From the NCBI RefSeq assembly GCF_001485575.1, contig NZ_BCNB01000005.1, positions 1-64,000 on the forward strand: a stretch of DNA of 64,000 nt. The letters run 5' to 3'. The notes beneath the pieces were generated by a model. The model saw only the letters and a list, made by a program, of their open reading frames with translations. It searched no databases and was not told where the DNA came from. Shown piece after piece: positions 43,183 through 51,259 of the stretch; position 1 is the stretch's first letter; each line of letters opens with the position of its first letter. Source of the stretch: Haloarcula sp. CBA1127. GTDB lineage: Archaea; Halobacteriota; Halobacteria; Halobacteriales; Haloarculaceae. The position numbers and the translations under genes are program-made.

Positions 43183-43713
43183 CGAATTATTCACCGAAAA
43201 CCGCCGATGTAAGACACTCTTTATCTTGTCCTTTGGCGATTCAGTCGTGAGCCGGGCGCTAGAAACAACGATACATAAGAAATAGAACATAGGTGCCGGT
43301 GACCAACAGCAAACCTCGGATAGAGTAGAGCCCGCCCACTCAGCCCCCGGCTACAACTATTGGAGAACAGATATGTCTCGACTCACTCCCCAGAGTCCAA
43401 TCGGGACTGCACACGGCGGGCCAGCCCCACCGAACATCATGTGAGTCTACTGTGCCACGCACGTCGCCGGCCACCGACGTCCAAGGCCACGCCGATCACG
43501 ACCTCGTTCAAACTGAGCCAGCGCTGGCAGACCCACGCTCGATCCTCGCTCACTTCGGCCCCTCGTGGCGCATACCTTGTTGCCCACTGACGAGGAACCA
43601 CACCACTTTGTCCGGAGCTTTGTATCTGATTCCCAACAGGTACAATGCACCTTGTTTTCGTACTCACTCAGTAGCGTAATTTAGTGTGGCATTCAGCCGA
43701 GAACCGGTCCGAT
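43183..43713. other. Gene-free stretch with a diverged repeat copy
   Basis: No convincing gene on either strand. Around 43490-43565 there is sequence like the GC-rich dispersed repeat (CTGGCAGACCCACGCTCG), suggesting an eroded copy. The left third is AT-rich. Confidence 0.35.
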
Positions 43714-43950
43714 TCCCGGCGGGGATCGCGCCCGCTACTGCAGGCACGATTGGACCGGCGTGAGGCGCGCGATAGCGCCGAGCGCAGCGCCCCGTCGTCC
43801 GAGTGAGCGCTAGCGAACGAGGACACGACAGACGAGCACCGCGAGGCTGTCAGTGGCGTCGCGCGCTGGGACGTTCCACCTGCCGTCCAGCCTCAGTTGC
43901 GCTCGGGCCGGCAGACCCACGCCTGCGATCTATCCGGGACTCCGTGGGAC
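43714..43950. repeat. GC-rich dispersed repeat, copy R1
   Basis: Begins CCCGGCGGGGATCGCGCCCG, contains GCCGAGCGCAGCGCCCCGTC and a GTGAGCGCTAGCGAACGAGG segment, and ends with GCCGGCAGACCCACGCCTG. About 155 bases recur at R2 and R3, and the 3' part recurs at R4. Confidence 0.75.
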
Positions 43951-44035
43951 CAGTACCTCGACGTGTGCCAACTGGAGCCACCCGGACCCGGAGATTTTTG
44001 AGCGATGACGGCCAAGTCTGAATCGCACCGTTCTC

Positions 44036-44401
44036 ATGTCACAGCCACAACTTTCCCCAGAGCAACAGCCATCTAACCAGCGTCAAATCCCGAGCATCGA
44101 AGCGATTGGGCCAGTCGTCGATGAAGTGATCGACATTGCCCGGCGAGAACTCGATGCACCGCGGTCAGTGAAGATTAAAACATGGGAGGATCGCGAGTTC
44201 TTGGTACGTGTTAAACACAGCACCGCACCGGGCGTGAACACCCGGTATGGGTACGAGACAGCAATCCAGTATCACAGTGATCGGGAAACCGTCGAGGCAT
44301 TCTTGATCGAGGAAGACACCCACACTGATGAGTCAGAACGACTACTGAAGATGGAGATAGGGACAATCCCTGACCCAGTCGACGAAAAAATTGCGGAGTA
44401 G
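44036..44401 (+). CDS. Unrecognised 121-residue protein
   Basis: The start at 44036 gives a Gln/Pro-rich N-terminus and then helices (PVVDEVIDIARRELDAPRSV) and strands (REFLVRVKHSTAPGVNTRYG). The C-terminal part is acidic. I do not recognise the family. It sits between repeat R1 and a zinc microprotein gene transcribed toward it. Confidence 0.5.
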   Translation: MSQPQLSPEQQPSNQRQIPSIEAIGPVVDEVIDIARRELDAPRSVKIKTWEDREFLVRVKHSTAPGVNTRYGYETAIQYHSDRETVEAFLIEEDTHTDESERLLKMEIGTIPDPVDEKIAE

Positions 44402-44411
44402 GCGACTCGGC

Positions 44412-44564
44412 TTACTTGTCTGTCAGTTCTCGATGACAGTCCTCACAGACTTGATCGTACTCCTCATTGCGCTCTGAGTCGTAGAAGGACCCCGCGCGAA
44501 ACCTCACTGGATTGTACCGAGTGTTGAACGTCTCCTCACACCGTGGACACTGAATCTCTCCCAT
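44412..44564 (-). CDS. 50-residue zinc-ribbon protein
   Basis: The ATG at 44564 gives 50 residues with CPRC near the start and CEDCH near the end, a classic zinc ribbon. The middle is RYNPVRFRAGSFYDSERNEE. A strong Shine-Dalgarno, GGGAGGTGA, lies about 10 bases before the start, unusual in haloarchaea where leaderless genes prevail, and it argues that the reading frame is real. Further upstream is a diverged ATTTTGTG leader. Role unknown; perhaps a DNA-binding or adaptor microprotein. Confidence 0.7.
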   Translation of the reverse strand: MGEIQCPRCEETFNTRYNPVRFRAGSFYDSERNEEYDQVCEDCHRELTDK

Positions 44565-44584
44565 TTGAAATATCACCTCCCAGC

Positions 44585-44624
44585 GGCCCTATCTGGCCAC
44601 CACCTGCCTGCGGTCACACAAAAT
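44585..44624 (-). promoter_or_regulatory. Leader copy 20 (diverged) with Shine-Dalgarno
   Basis: CACAAAAT (44617-44624) is present. The hairpin is GGCC (44585-44588) with GGCC (44595-44598), further from the box than usual. A GGAGGTGA site lies between hairpin and ATG. This copy helps separate promoter from translation signals. Confidence 0.6.
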
Positions 44625-44665
44625 TGGAGATGAGTACCGTCTGGGATACCGGTCCCAGACACCGA

Positions 44666-44707
44666 CTAACCAACAGTATCCGGGATTTCACCGGTTCTGT
44701 TGGTTAG
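44666..44707. repeat. Inverted repeat TAACCAACA family, copy D
   Basis: CTAACCAACAG (44666-44676) and CTGTTGGTTAG (44697-44707), perfect 11 bp arms with a 20-base spacer. It lies just upstream of leader copy 20, as copies A and C lie beside leaders 12 and 17. Confidence 0.8.
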
Positions 44708-44810
44708 ACCAGCGAAGAAACTGACCTGAATCGCAACTGGTCACGTCGCTCGAAGCAGGGCAACGCACGGACAAGCGATAGACTAGCGAAAGAGCGGTTC
44801 CCGTCCACAT

Positions 44811-44968
44811 CCCGGCGGCAGGCCGGAATCGCGCCCGCCACTGCAGGCACGATGGACCGAAGCGAGACGCGCGACCGCGCCGAGCGCAGCGCCCCGTCGT
44901 CCGAGTGAGCGCAAGCGAACGAGGGCACGACGGACGAGCATTGCGAGTCTGGCAGTGGCGTCGCAAGC
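44811..44968. repeat. GC-rich dispersed repeat, copy R2
   Basis: Matches R1 and R3 from CCCGGCGGCAGGCCGG to GGCGTCGC. CCGTCGT and ACGACGG within it can pair. It separates the zinc microprotein cassette from the PQQ-propeller gene. Frames across it are not genes. Confidence 0.75.
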
Positions 44969-45013
44969 TGTCAGCATTATCCGGAAATCAAATCACAAAT
45001 CGAGGAGTGACCG

Positions 45014-46093
45014 TCAGCGCTCAATGGCGTACACGTACCCATCGTTGCTGCCGAAATAGACGGTGTCGTCGGTAATGTACGGTTTAGAGAAGATAGCGTT
45101 GCCAGTCTTAACTGCCCAGTGCTGTTCTCCCGTCTCGGCGTCAAAAGCCCGCATGTAGCCGTGACGGTCGCCGACGTAGACCACGCCATCGGCAACTCTT
45201 GGATTGCTGTTAAGTGGACCTTCTGTCTTCCCGGTCTTCCAGCGGACCTCGCCTGTGGCTGTATCCGCAGCATAAAAGACTCCAAGATGATTACCAAAAT
45301 AGACTGTCTCATTCCAGACAACTGGGGTAGAATTAATATCAAGATCAGTTTCCAGTGACCAGAGCAAACTACCGTTGTGACGGTTCAGTGCGTACAGCGT
45401 GGCGTCAGTTGACCCGACAAAGACATGATCCCCAGAAACAGCAGCGTCTGCCCAGATCTTGTCCTCGGTCGGGAAGTCCCACAAATGCTCACCAGTCGTG
45501 GCATCAAGCGCATAAAATGAATTGTCACCACTACCCACATACACAATATCTTTGTGTACAGATGGACCTGCCCCGACACGGCCCTTGGTCAGGTACTCCC
45601 AATGCTTGTCTCCTGACTCGGCATTGAGTGCGTAGATATGGTTATCGGAACTTCCAAAGTACACTGTTTCATCATCAGTGGTTGGACTACTGATGATATC
45701 GTCGCCAGCTTCGAAATGCCAGCGCTCCGTTCCGCTGGAAGTTACTGCGTAGAGGCTATTATTGTCACTTCCAACATAAATAGTATCGTTGTTCACCTTT
45801 GGACTCGACCAAATTGGGCCGTTGGTTTCAAACTTCCAGTTGAGCGATCCATCAGCCGGATTTAATGAATAAAGGTGGTGATCACCGCTTCCAACGTAGA
45901 GTTGGCCATGCCTACTGCGTACTGCGGTGGGGACACGGCCGTTTGTTTTATATCGCCACCGAAGCCGCTGTGGCTCAGGCACACGCTCGGTCTCAACGCC
46001 TTGATTTCGGCCCTGGAAGGAAGCATAACAGCCGGCGCTCCCAGCCACACCGCCAGCGATCAGTGTCAAAATTTTCCGTCGAGTGTATACCAT
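45014..46093 (-). CDS. PQQ/beta-propeller Tat lipoprotein
   Basis: The protein has 359 residues. The signal TRRKILTLIAGGVAGSAGC has a twin arginine and a lipobox Cys, so it is exported folded and lipid-anchored. The rest is about eight PQQ-type repeats, each with a V/IYVGS or VYFGS strand, a DN or D-G turn and LYALN-like strand ending in W-x-F/Y (for example TIYVGSDNNSLYAVTSSGTE). This is a propeller like BamB or PQQ-dependent enzymes, but no catalytic site is evident. It is probably a cell-surface binding protein. It lies between repeats R2 and R4. Confidence 0.85.
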   Translation of the reverse strand: MVYTRRKILTLIAGGVAGSAGCYASFQGRNQGVETERVPEPQRLRWRYKTNGRVPTAVRSRHGQLYVGSGDHHLYSLNPADGSLNWKFETNGPIWSSPKVNNDTIYVGSDNNSLYAVTSSGTERWHFEAGDDIISSPTTDDETVYFGSSDNHIYALNAESGDKHWEYLTKGRVGAGPSVHKDIVYVGSGDNSFYALDATTGEHLWDFPTEDKIWADAAVSGDHVFVGSTDATLYALNRHNGSLLWSLETDLDINSTPVVWNETVYFGNHLGVFYAADTATGEVRWKTGKTEGPLNSNPRVADGVVYVGDRHGYMRAFDAETGEQHWAVKTGNAIFSKPYITDDTVYFGSNDGYVYAIER

Positions 46094-46267
46094 GTAAACT
46101 CTGGTTATACTCAGTTTTTCCGTAGATACGGTGTAGAGAGTTCTAGTGTAGATTTAGTTCATCGGTGAGTGGCAGTAAAATATCTTCGATTGATCCGAAC
46201 GATTGCTTATCGGGGTCCTCACAGTTTCGTTCCCATCAGTGTCGATTTTCAGGGTGTAGTTCGGAAC

Positions 46268-46380
46268 TGAACGAGCGAGTCTGCCAGTGGCGTCGTGCGC
46301 TGGTGCGCTCCACCAGTAACCCAGCCTCAGTTGCACCCCGGGCGGCAGACCCACGCCTCCGACATATCCGTGAGTCCGTG
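46268..46380. repeat. GC-rich dispersed repeat, partial copy R4
   Basis: Corresponds to the 3' part of R1: TCTGCCAGTGGCGTCGTGCG through GGGCGGCAGACCCACGCCTC and GAGTCCGTGGGA. The 5' half is absent. It lies between the PQQ and PIN genes. Confidence 0.65.
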
Positions 46381-46456
46381 GGAACAATCGTACCGTAATT
46401 GGAATACGGGATGTCGAAGATACGGTCCGGATGTCCTGACAGGGCGTTGAAAATGA

Positions 46457-46966
46457 CTAGCTGTCGTCTGGGAGTAAATCTTCGAGGAACCGGAAGCCGT
46501 TCACGAACGTCACCGAGTCTCCATATCCCTCACTGGTGAGTACGGTCTCGGTCCCTTCGCCGGCCGCGATATCGGTCGTGTAGATGTACACTTCGCTTAC
46601 CGTCCCCGCGCTGAGATGCTGGACAGCTAGGGCCGCAAGCGCGGCGTCGGCCTGCTCAACCTCGTCCGCGGGTCGGTCGTCGGCGTTCGCGATGTATCGC
46701 TGGACGCCATCCATCGCCCGCGAGACGATGGGCTTGGAAAAATCAAGTGGCGCTGCGACGTCAGCCCACCCCTCGTCGATCGCGGCGTCGACCGGCGGTG
46801 CTTCAACGTCGGAGTCATCGACTGTCAACTCCTCGTGCACCCGCTCTGGGAGGACGAAGGTGATGTCGTTCTGGCGGGCGAATCGACGAATAGCCCTGTA
46901 CCGGTTGTTCGACAGCTGTCCCATGGCGACGAACAGGCCAGTGTCGACGATATGGAGGCGACTCAC
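46457..46966 (-). CDS. PIN-domain nuclease, likely toxin
   Basis: The protein has 169 residues. The PIN fold's acidic residues appear in IVDTGLFVAMGQ (first Asp), VHEELTVDDS, DEVEQADAALAALAV and VYIYTTDIAAGEG. PIN proteins are RNases and often VapC-type toxins. The gene begins inside the end of the upstream HTH gene (4-base overlap), as in antitoxin-toxin pairs. The length is slightly more than a typical VapC. Confidence 0.7.
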   Translation of the reverse strand: MSRLHIVDTGLFVAMGQLSNNRYRAIRRFARQNDITFVLPERVHEELTVDDSDVEAPPVDAAIDEGWADVAAPLDFSKPIVSRAMDGVQRYIANADDRPADEVEQADAALAALAVQHLSAGTVSEVYIYTTDIAAGEGTETVLTSEGYGDSVTFVNGFRFLEDLLPDDS

Positions 46967-47559
46967 GTGTCGTCAGCAGCGCCGTCGTCGATGTCCAACT
47001 CGTCAAGCGACGCGCCCGACGCCTCGATATCGTAGTGTTCGTGGACGACGGGCCGGAGCGCCTGCAGGATCATCTCCGCAGCTAATGGCGAGATATCGAG
47101 GTCTTCGGCCATCAGCCGGTGGGTCACTTCTCCACGTTCGCGGGCGACCGCGTAGGTGAGCGCCGTTGCGAGGCCGGCGACGCCGTGGCGGTCGATGTAG
47201 GTGTCGATGTCGTCGTTGGTCTCACGGCGACCGACCGCGTCGATGAGCGCTGGCGTGATCGTGTACTCGCGGTCGCCGGCGGCTGTCGTCACAGTCAGGT
47301 TGATCTCGCGGGCTGCATATCGACGGGGCTGTTCATCGTGAGTGACCTCGACGACGCCGGCGTCGACGATCCGGTTGACGTAGCTGTAGGCAGTTCCTTG
47401 TGCGAGGTCGAGTTCGTGCATTACGTCTTGGACGGTTGCCTCGTCTTCGTGAGCGAGGTACGTGTATAGCTGGGCAAGCTGTGGCTCTTCGAGGATATCC
47501 GCAATCGAGAGGAAGTCGCGGACGATGTCGCCGTCGGTCTGGTCTGAGGTGCGTGACAT
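46963..47559 (-). CDS. Winged-helix regulator, partner of PIN protein
   Basis: The protein has 198 residues. The N-terminal 100 form a winged helix: PQLAQLYTYLAHEDEATVQD, VMHELDLAQGTAYSYVNRIV and a wing with PRRYAAREINLTV. The C-terminal half is helical. This layout is common in haloarchaea beside PIN genes. It probably represses the pair and may serve as antitoxin. Flanked by repeats R4 and R3. Confidence 0.7.
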   Translation of the reverse strand: MSRTSDQTDGDIVRDFLSIADILEEPQLAQLYTYLAHEDEATVQDVMHELDLAQGTAYSYVNRIVDAGVVEVTHDEQPRRYAAREINLTVTTAAGDREYTITPALIDAVGRRETNDDIDTYIDRHGVAGLATALTYAVARERGEVTHRLMAEDLDISPLAAEMILQALRPVVHEHYDIEASGASLDELDIDDGAADDT

Positions 47560-47732
47560 AGTGCGCTTTGATTACAGTTTACAGAGAAACAGTAAAAAGT
47601 GTTCTGGTCACCATTACGATATCGCGATAAGGTGCTCTTTGAGGTCGTGTGTCCAGTAGTTGGCTGGCCCACTGGTATTCTCTCTTGATCGACGGTCGAC
47701 CAACTAGAGCAAGAGCGACCCCAGTCTCTGTT

Positions 47733-47945
47733 CCCGGCGGCAGGCCGGGATCGCGCCCGCTACTGCAGGCACGATGGACCGGCGTGAGGCGCGCGATAGC
47801 GCCGAGCGCAGCGCCCCGTCGTCCTCGTGAGCGGTAGCGAACGAGGGCTCGACAGACGAGCAGCGCGAGTCTGTCGGTGGCGTCGCGCGCTGTCGCGAGC
47901 CACCAGCCACTCAGCCCCAGTTTCTCCCGGGCCGGCTGGCCCACG
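47733..47945. repeat. GC-rich dispersed repeat, copy R3
   Basis: Same order as R1, from CCCGGCGGCAGGCCGGG via GAGGCGCGCGATAGCGCC to GGCTGGCCCACGCTC. Copies R1 and R3 are more alike at the 5' end than R2. The frames that open across it on the minus strand are artefacts. Confidence 0.75.
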
Positions 47946-48046
47946 CTCACGCACACACTAGGACACCAGCCCTCTCACAGCCTCTACCAGACTGACCAAC
48001 GTCGACGCGACGTTGCAGTGGCGCTCCAGTCCGTGCGCGCGGTTGT

Positions 48047-48082
48047 CTCGCCGCCGCCCGGCTCGCCGGAGGCGGCGGCGAG
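48047..48082. terminator. Strong GC hairpin downstream of the OB-fold gene
   Basis: CTCGCCGCCGCC (48047-48058) and GGCGGCGGCGAG (48071-48082) form perfect 12 bp arms. A second stem, CCCCCAC-TCG-GTGGGGG, lies nearby. They follow the stop of the gene at 48156-49301 and may end its transcript. No T-run is present, so this is tentative. Confidence 0.45.
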
Positions 48083-48155
48083 GCCGCGTGCGCGAGCACC
48101 GTCGCACCGCCCGAGGAAGCCCCCACTCGGTGGGGGACGCCGCCGCTATCGGGCG

Positions 48156-49301
48156 TCAGTCTGCGGAGTGGGCGATGCCGCGATGGGTGGCGGCCCCATG
48201 CTCAGTGTCGAACAGGTCCGAACACTCGGGACAGCGGGCCTTCCCGAGCGTCACGGCGACCGCGCGGTCAGTATCCCGCTCGTTGGCCCACTGATGGGTG
48301 TCTGACTCTGCTTCCCACGACGCCGCCGTTCGGCTTTCGCCGGAGGTGCCAAATGCACAGCCAGCGTGTCCAGTGGGCGCGGGACCGTCGCCGCGCTCGA
48401 TGACGCACATGAGCGTGTCACTCGTGACCGCCACCGTCTTCATGCCGTTGTACTCGTCTGGCTTGCCCCCGGAGATTCGCACCCTATCGCCTTCGTGGAG
48501 CGTGCGGACCATCTCGCCGCCGTGCATGGACTTGCCCCAGACCGTGACCTTCGCGCTCGTACCCTCGTCGTCTTCGAGGTACAGCACTTGGTACTGGTTC
48601 CGAGCGTCTGGCTCCTCAATGATGTGGGTGACTTCACCCTCGACGGTACACTCGTAGCCGTAGGGCGAGACATCCGCGATTGGCGTGGGTGATTCCAGTT
48701 CGTCGCGGGCTTCCGCAAGCACGGTAAAGGACGCCTCATACAGGTCGTCACAGTTGCCCATCTGCCCGGAGACGAGGGCCGCGAGCCGGCGGCTCGCCGC
48801 CGCCTGTGACAGACTGGTCTTGTCTGCGAGCGTTGCGGCCTGCTGGTTGACTCGGGCCAGCGTGTCCCGGTCCATCCACTGCCGGGGGTCAGCCGGCGAG
48901 CGGAAACCGTCGGCACGTTCCGCCTCGGCTTCGGTGAGCTGGCGAGCCGAGGCTTCGCGGTCGGGACCGTCGACGTGAGCGCGTGCGACCTCGGAATGTC
49001 GGGCTTGCTCGGCCTCGCGTCCGTGGCGCTCCTCTTGCTGTTCCAGAGTTTCGCCAAAGTATCGGTTCGGCCCAACCTTGGTCGAGCGCGTCCAGTCGTA
49101 GTCGTATGCCTCCTCCTGACGGGCGTAGTAGTTGCCGCGGCTATCGCTGCCCTTGTTCATCCGGAAATCGAGTTCGTCGCCGTTCTCGGTTGCTGCGACC
49201 TGCTCTAGAAGTTGCTCGGGACCGCCCTCGACGTGGGCGGAGAGGGTAACCGTCTGCTTGCTTGCCGATGCTTTCTTACCGCTGGAATTGGTAGCGTACA
49301 T
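48156..49301 (-). CDS. OB-fold plus C2H2 zinc-finger protein
   Basis: The protein has 381 residues. The N-terminal 170 are charged helix with HGREAEQARHSEVARAHVDG. An OB-fold follows: CTVEGEVTHIIEEPDARNQY, QVLYLEDDEGTSAKVTVWGK and HEGDRVRISGGKPDEYNGMK. The C-terminus has a C2H2 finger CPECSDLFDTEHGAATHRGIAH. OB-folds of this type bind single-stranded nucleic acid, as in RPA. A plasmid ssDNA-binding protein would suit transfer or replication. Two hairpins precede its start. Confidence 0.75.
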   Translation of the reverse strand: MYATNSSGKKASASKQTVTLSAHVEGGPEQLLEQVAATENGDELDFRMNKGSDSRGNYYARQEEAYDYDWTRSTKVGPNRYFGETLEQQEERHGREAEQARHSEVARAHVDGPDREASARQLTEAEAERADGFRSPADPRQWMDRDTLARVNQQAATLADKTSLSQAAASRRLAALVSGQMGNCDDLYEASFTVLAEARDELESPTPIADVSPYGYECTVEGEVTHIIEEPDARNQYQVLYLEDDEGTSAKVTVWGKSMHGGEMVRTLHEGDRVRISGGKPDEYNGMKTVAVTSDTLMCVIERGDGPAPTGHAGCAFGTSGESRTAASWEAESDTHQWANERDTDRAVAVTLGKARCPECSDLFDTEHGAATHRGIAHSAD

Positions 49302-49351
49302 TGTCTTTCGCGTTCCTACGGAAAGACACTTGTCGGGTGTGCCATCACCCG
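49302..49351 (-). promoter_or_regulatory. Two-hairpin leader before the OB-fold gene
   Basis: TGTCTTTC (49302-49309) with GAAAGACA (49321-49328), then CGGGTG (49334-49339) with CACCCG (49346-49351). The first stem abuts the ATG at 49301. It resembles the long leaders in layout, but no TTTTGTG box follows. Confidence 0.5.
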
Positions 49352-49530
49352 ATTTCTGCGGCGTGAAACTGCTTCGTGAGCGCCGCGTGCGTCGTGCCTT
49401 TCCGTACTTAACGACACGGGTGCATATAACTTAAAGGTAACGGAAAAAATGGGTTGTTTCAAGTGCAATATTTGGGTGTCTGAATGGTGTCTAAGCGGTG
49501 TATTGTGTTTTCGTTTTCGAGGGAAATTAG

Positions 49531-49800
49531 TATATAAAGAGCGGTGTGGGTTTGACACCCCGGCGGGCGGTCCCATCGTGTGCGGTCGCGGTGAGCCAGC
49601 ATCCCGCGCGGCCAAGCGAGTGCCGGATGGGTGAAAGCCCGGCAGCGCAACGCAGTGAGCAGCCCGGAACACAGGGCACTCCGTGCCCGTCCTCGTTCCG
49701 GCGAGGGAGCGCCGGCCGCGAGGGTTCCTCATCCAGACCGCGCGCGACTCCGACGCGTGCGTCGACTACTGCTGTGCTGCAGTAGTCGGGTGGGACTGAA
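49531..49800 (+). ncRNA. Candidate structured RNA
   Basis: TATATAAA (49531-49538) is a good TATA box. Starting about 25 bases later, a GC-rich, gene-free stretch contains several perfect hairpins: GGGCAC-TCC-GTGCCC, GCCGG with CCGGC around GTGAAAG, and CGACTACTGC-TGTGCT-GCAGTAGTCG (49763-49788) at the end. No acidic reading frame exists. The sequence does not match RNase P, SRP or other RNAs I know. A promoter followed by stable stems suggests a transcribed non-coding RNA. Confidence 0.4.
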
Positions 49801-49805
49801 AGGGG

Positions 49806-49894
49806 CACGCCGCTGGCGCTTGCTGTAGTCGGGTCAGCGACATATCCGCGTGCGGTTTACGCGGATATGTCGCTGAGCGACCGCCAGCGGCGTG
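49806..49894. repeat. Large nested cruciform
   Basis: Inner arms CAGCGACATATCCGCGT (49835-49851) and ACGCGGATATGTCGCTG (49859-49875) are perfect over 17 bp around a 7-base loop. Outer arms CACGCCGCTGGCG (49806-49818) and CGCCAGCGGCGTG (49882-49894) are perfect over 13 bp. It is the largest palindrome in the window. It could be a replication or recombination site or a terminator. Confidence 0.75.
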
Positions 49895-50497
49895 GGGCTT
49901 TCGAGGTGTGCTGGTCCGACACCGCACTCGCCGTCGCGATACTGTTTGGAGTGGTTCCAGTACCGCAAGTCCCGGCAGTCCCGCGACAGTCAGTAGTGCC
50001 CCCGAAGTTAGTGCTACGAGTTACGCCGCTAGCAGTGCCGTGAGTCTCGCCTTCTGTAGTGCTATCTCCTTCAATACTGCCACGAGTGCCACACCATTCG
50101 ACTCCAGGTATAGCAGTGCCAGAACCCACCTCCTGCCAGACACGCGACCCTTCTACTCTGCACCAGTCTCGTCCGCCCTCTGTTCCCGTCCCGGCTCCGG
50201 AAAGAGCGAGAGTGCCGCCCAGCGGCAGCTGCCCGGCGGCCAGAGAGTACACCAGTCAATCACCTGTTTCCTGCCCGGCCGTCAGTCCCACGCCGACACA
50301 CGCTCGGCTCTCGCGTTCTCAGCCGCCCTGCCAGCCCCACGCTGCTATCCACCAGCCGTCCGTCTGTTTCGCCCGGCTGTCTGCCCCACGTTGAGAGGGA
50401 CCGACTGCCAGCGCCAGTGCAGTCGTGTCCCTCTCGTCTCCAACCGCGCGCGATTGACGTGCGCGTCGTCTCTACCGGTAAAGGCAGGTCAGCGACC
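49895..50497. other. Gene-poor stretch with low-complexity and repeat debris
   Basis: From about 49920 to 50110 the minus strand shows irregular repeats of GGCACT-like units, giving Gly/Thr-rich frames with no haloarchaeal character. At about 50270-50395 the plus strand has three degenerate copies, roughly 55 bases apart, of the GCCCGGC-then-CCCACG motif found in repeats R1-R4. I see no convincing gene. Confidence 0.4.
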
Positions 50498-50650
50498 TCA
50501 CACGGTGTTCTTGTGGCCTTCCTCGCAGATGACGAGAGGTTCGGTGCGCGGATCGCGAGCGCGTGGGTCTGTTTCGACGTTGACAGTCTCTGTCTTGGCG
50601 ATTTCTGCGTTACAGTCCTCGTTCGGGCAGGTACCTTCAGTCTCGGACAT
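50498..50650 (-). CDS. 50-residue zinc-binding protein
   Basis: The ATG at 50650 gives 50 residues with CPNEDCNAEI near the start and VICEEGHKN near the end, a likely Cys/His zinc site. It is too small for most gene finders, but a perfect leader hairpin and ATTTTGTG box sit directly in front, and the frame has acidic haloarchaeal composition. Function unknown. It is in the same orientation as the operon at 51250-50747. Confidence 0.65.
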   Translation of the reverse strand: MSETEGTCPNEDCNAEIAKTETVNVETDPRARDPRTEPLVICEEGHKNTV

Positions 50651-50653
50651 TGT

Positions 50654-50682
50654 GTTCCTCGCCCGCCAGGAACTCACAAAAT
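50654..50682 (-). promoter_or_regulatory. Leader hairpin copy 21 (short form)
   Basis: GTTCCT (50654-50659) and AGGAAC (50668-50673) enclose CGCCCGCC; CACAAAAT at 50675-50682. Box centre 28 bases before the ATG at 50650. Confidence 0.85.
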
Positions 50683-50746
50683 ATCGACCAGCGAACCCGG
50701 TCCGACAATGGACTCGAGGGTTGCTCTCCAGAAAAGAGAGTCTCGC

Positions 50747-51112
50747 TTACAGGAGACGAGCGAGCAACTTTTTGAAGCGACCTGTAATACTGGACGTCTC
50801 GTTGATCTCGATCTCGACAAGACAAGAACACAGTAGCAACTGCTCGCCACACGCGGGGCACTCTTCGTAGTCACACATCTGGTGGTGGAGCTCGCCTTGC
50901 TCGACGCCACAGGCAGGACACGAGCGGTCGCGCCACCGTTCAGGGTCGATCACAGCGGTTGGCTCACCACTTTCGAGCGTTTGCCGCTCGTAGGTGAGAG
51001 ACTGGCTGCCCTCGCCCCACGGAATCGGGTCGAAAGCCTGCCCGTCGATATGGTAGCGTTTGTCGACACATGCCGACGCCGACTGTGGCCGATGGCAGTC
51101 GGGACAACACAT
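50747..51112 (-). CDS. Multi-cysteine zinc protein
   Basis: The protein has 121 residues with CCPDCH at the start, then CPACGVEQGELHHQMC and CPACGEQLLLCSC, enough for two or three zinc sites. The C-terminus is a helix (SITGRFKKLLARLL). It starts directly after the stop of the 45-residue gene and shares its leader. The pair resembles the zinc protein next to the Mom-like gene in layout. Role unknown. Confidence 0.6.
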   Translation of the reverse strand: MCCPDCHRPQSASACVDKRYHIDGQAFDPIPWGEGSQSLTYERQTLESGEPTAVIDPERWRDRSCPACGVEQGELHHQMCDYEECPACGEQLLLCSCLVEIEINETSSITGRFKKLLARLL

Positions 51113-51250
51113 CTACTTGTTACCCCGACGACGGCCCTGAAAGACCTCGCCGCGTTCCTGTGCCTGTCGATGCTGGGCACGAATGTCTGGTTGGTCGTCG
51201 GCTTCGGTATCTGAAGGCTGTTCATCGACGGACTGCTGTTCGGTACTCAT
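51113..51250 (-). CDS. 45-residue leader-driven small protein
   Basis: The ATG at 51250 gives 45 residues: an acidic, Gln-rich N-terminal half (STEQQSVDEQPSDTEADDQ) and a basic end (FQGRRRGNK). It is directly followed by the multi-cysteine gene without a gap. The leader hairpin in front supports expression. No known family; it may be disordered and act as an adaptor. Confidence 0.55.
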   Translation of the reverse strand: MSTEQQSVDEQPSDTEADDQPDIRAQHRQAQERGEVFQGRRRGNK

Positions 51251-51259
51251 GATCGGGAA

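Noticed and set aside
43360-43590. Short plus-strand frames before repeat R1
   Set aside because: No composition signal, and they overlap an eroded repeat copy.
47579-47956. Minus-strand frames across repeat R3 and similar frames across R1 and R2
   Set aside because: They are Arg/Cys-rich, recur in different frames in each repeat copy and follow the repeat, not selection on protein.
49857-50252. 131-residue Gly/Thr-rich minus-strand frame
   Set aside because: It runs through the cruciform and low-complexity DNA. Composition is not that of a haloarchaeal protein.
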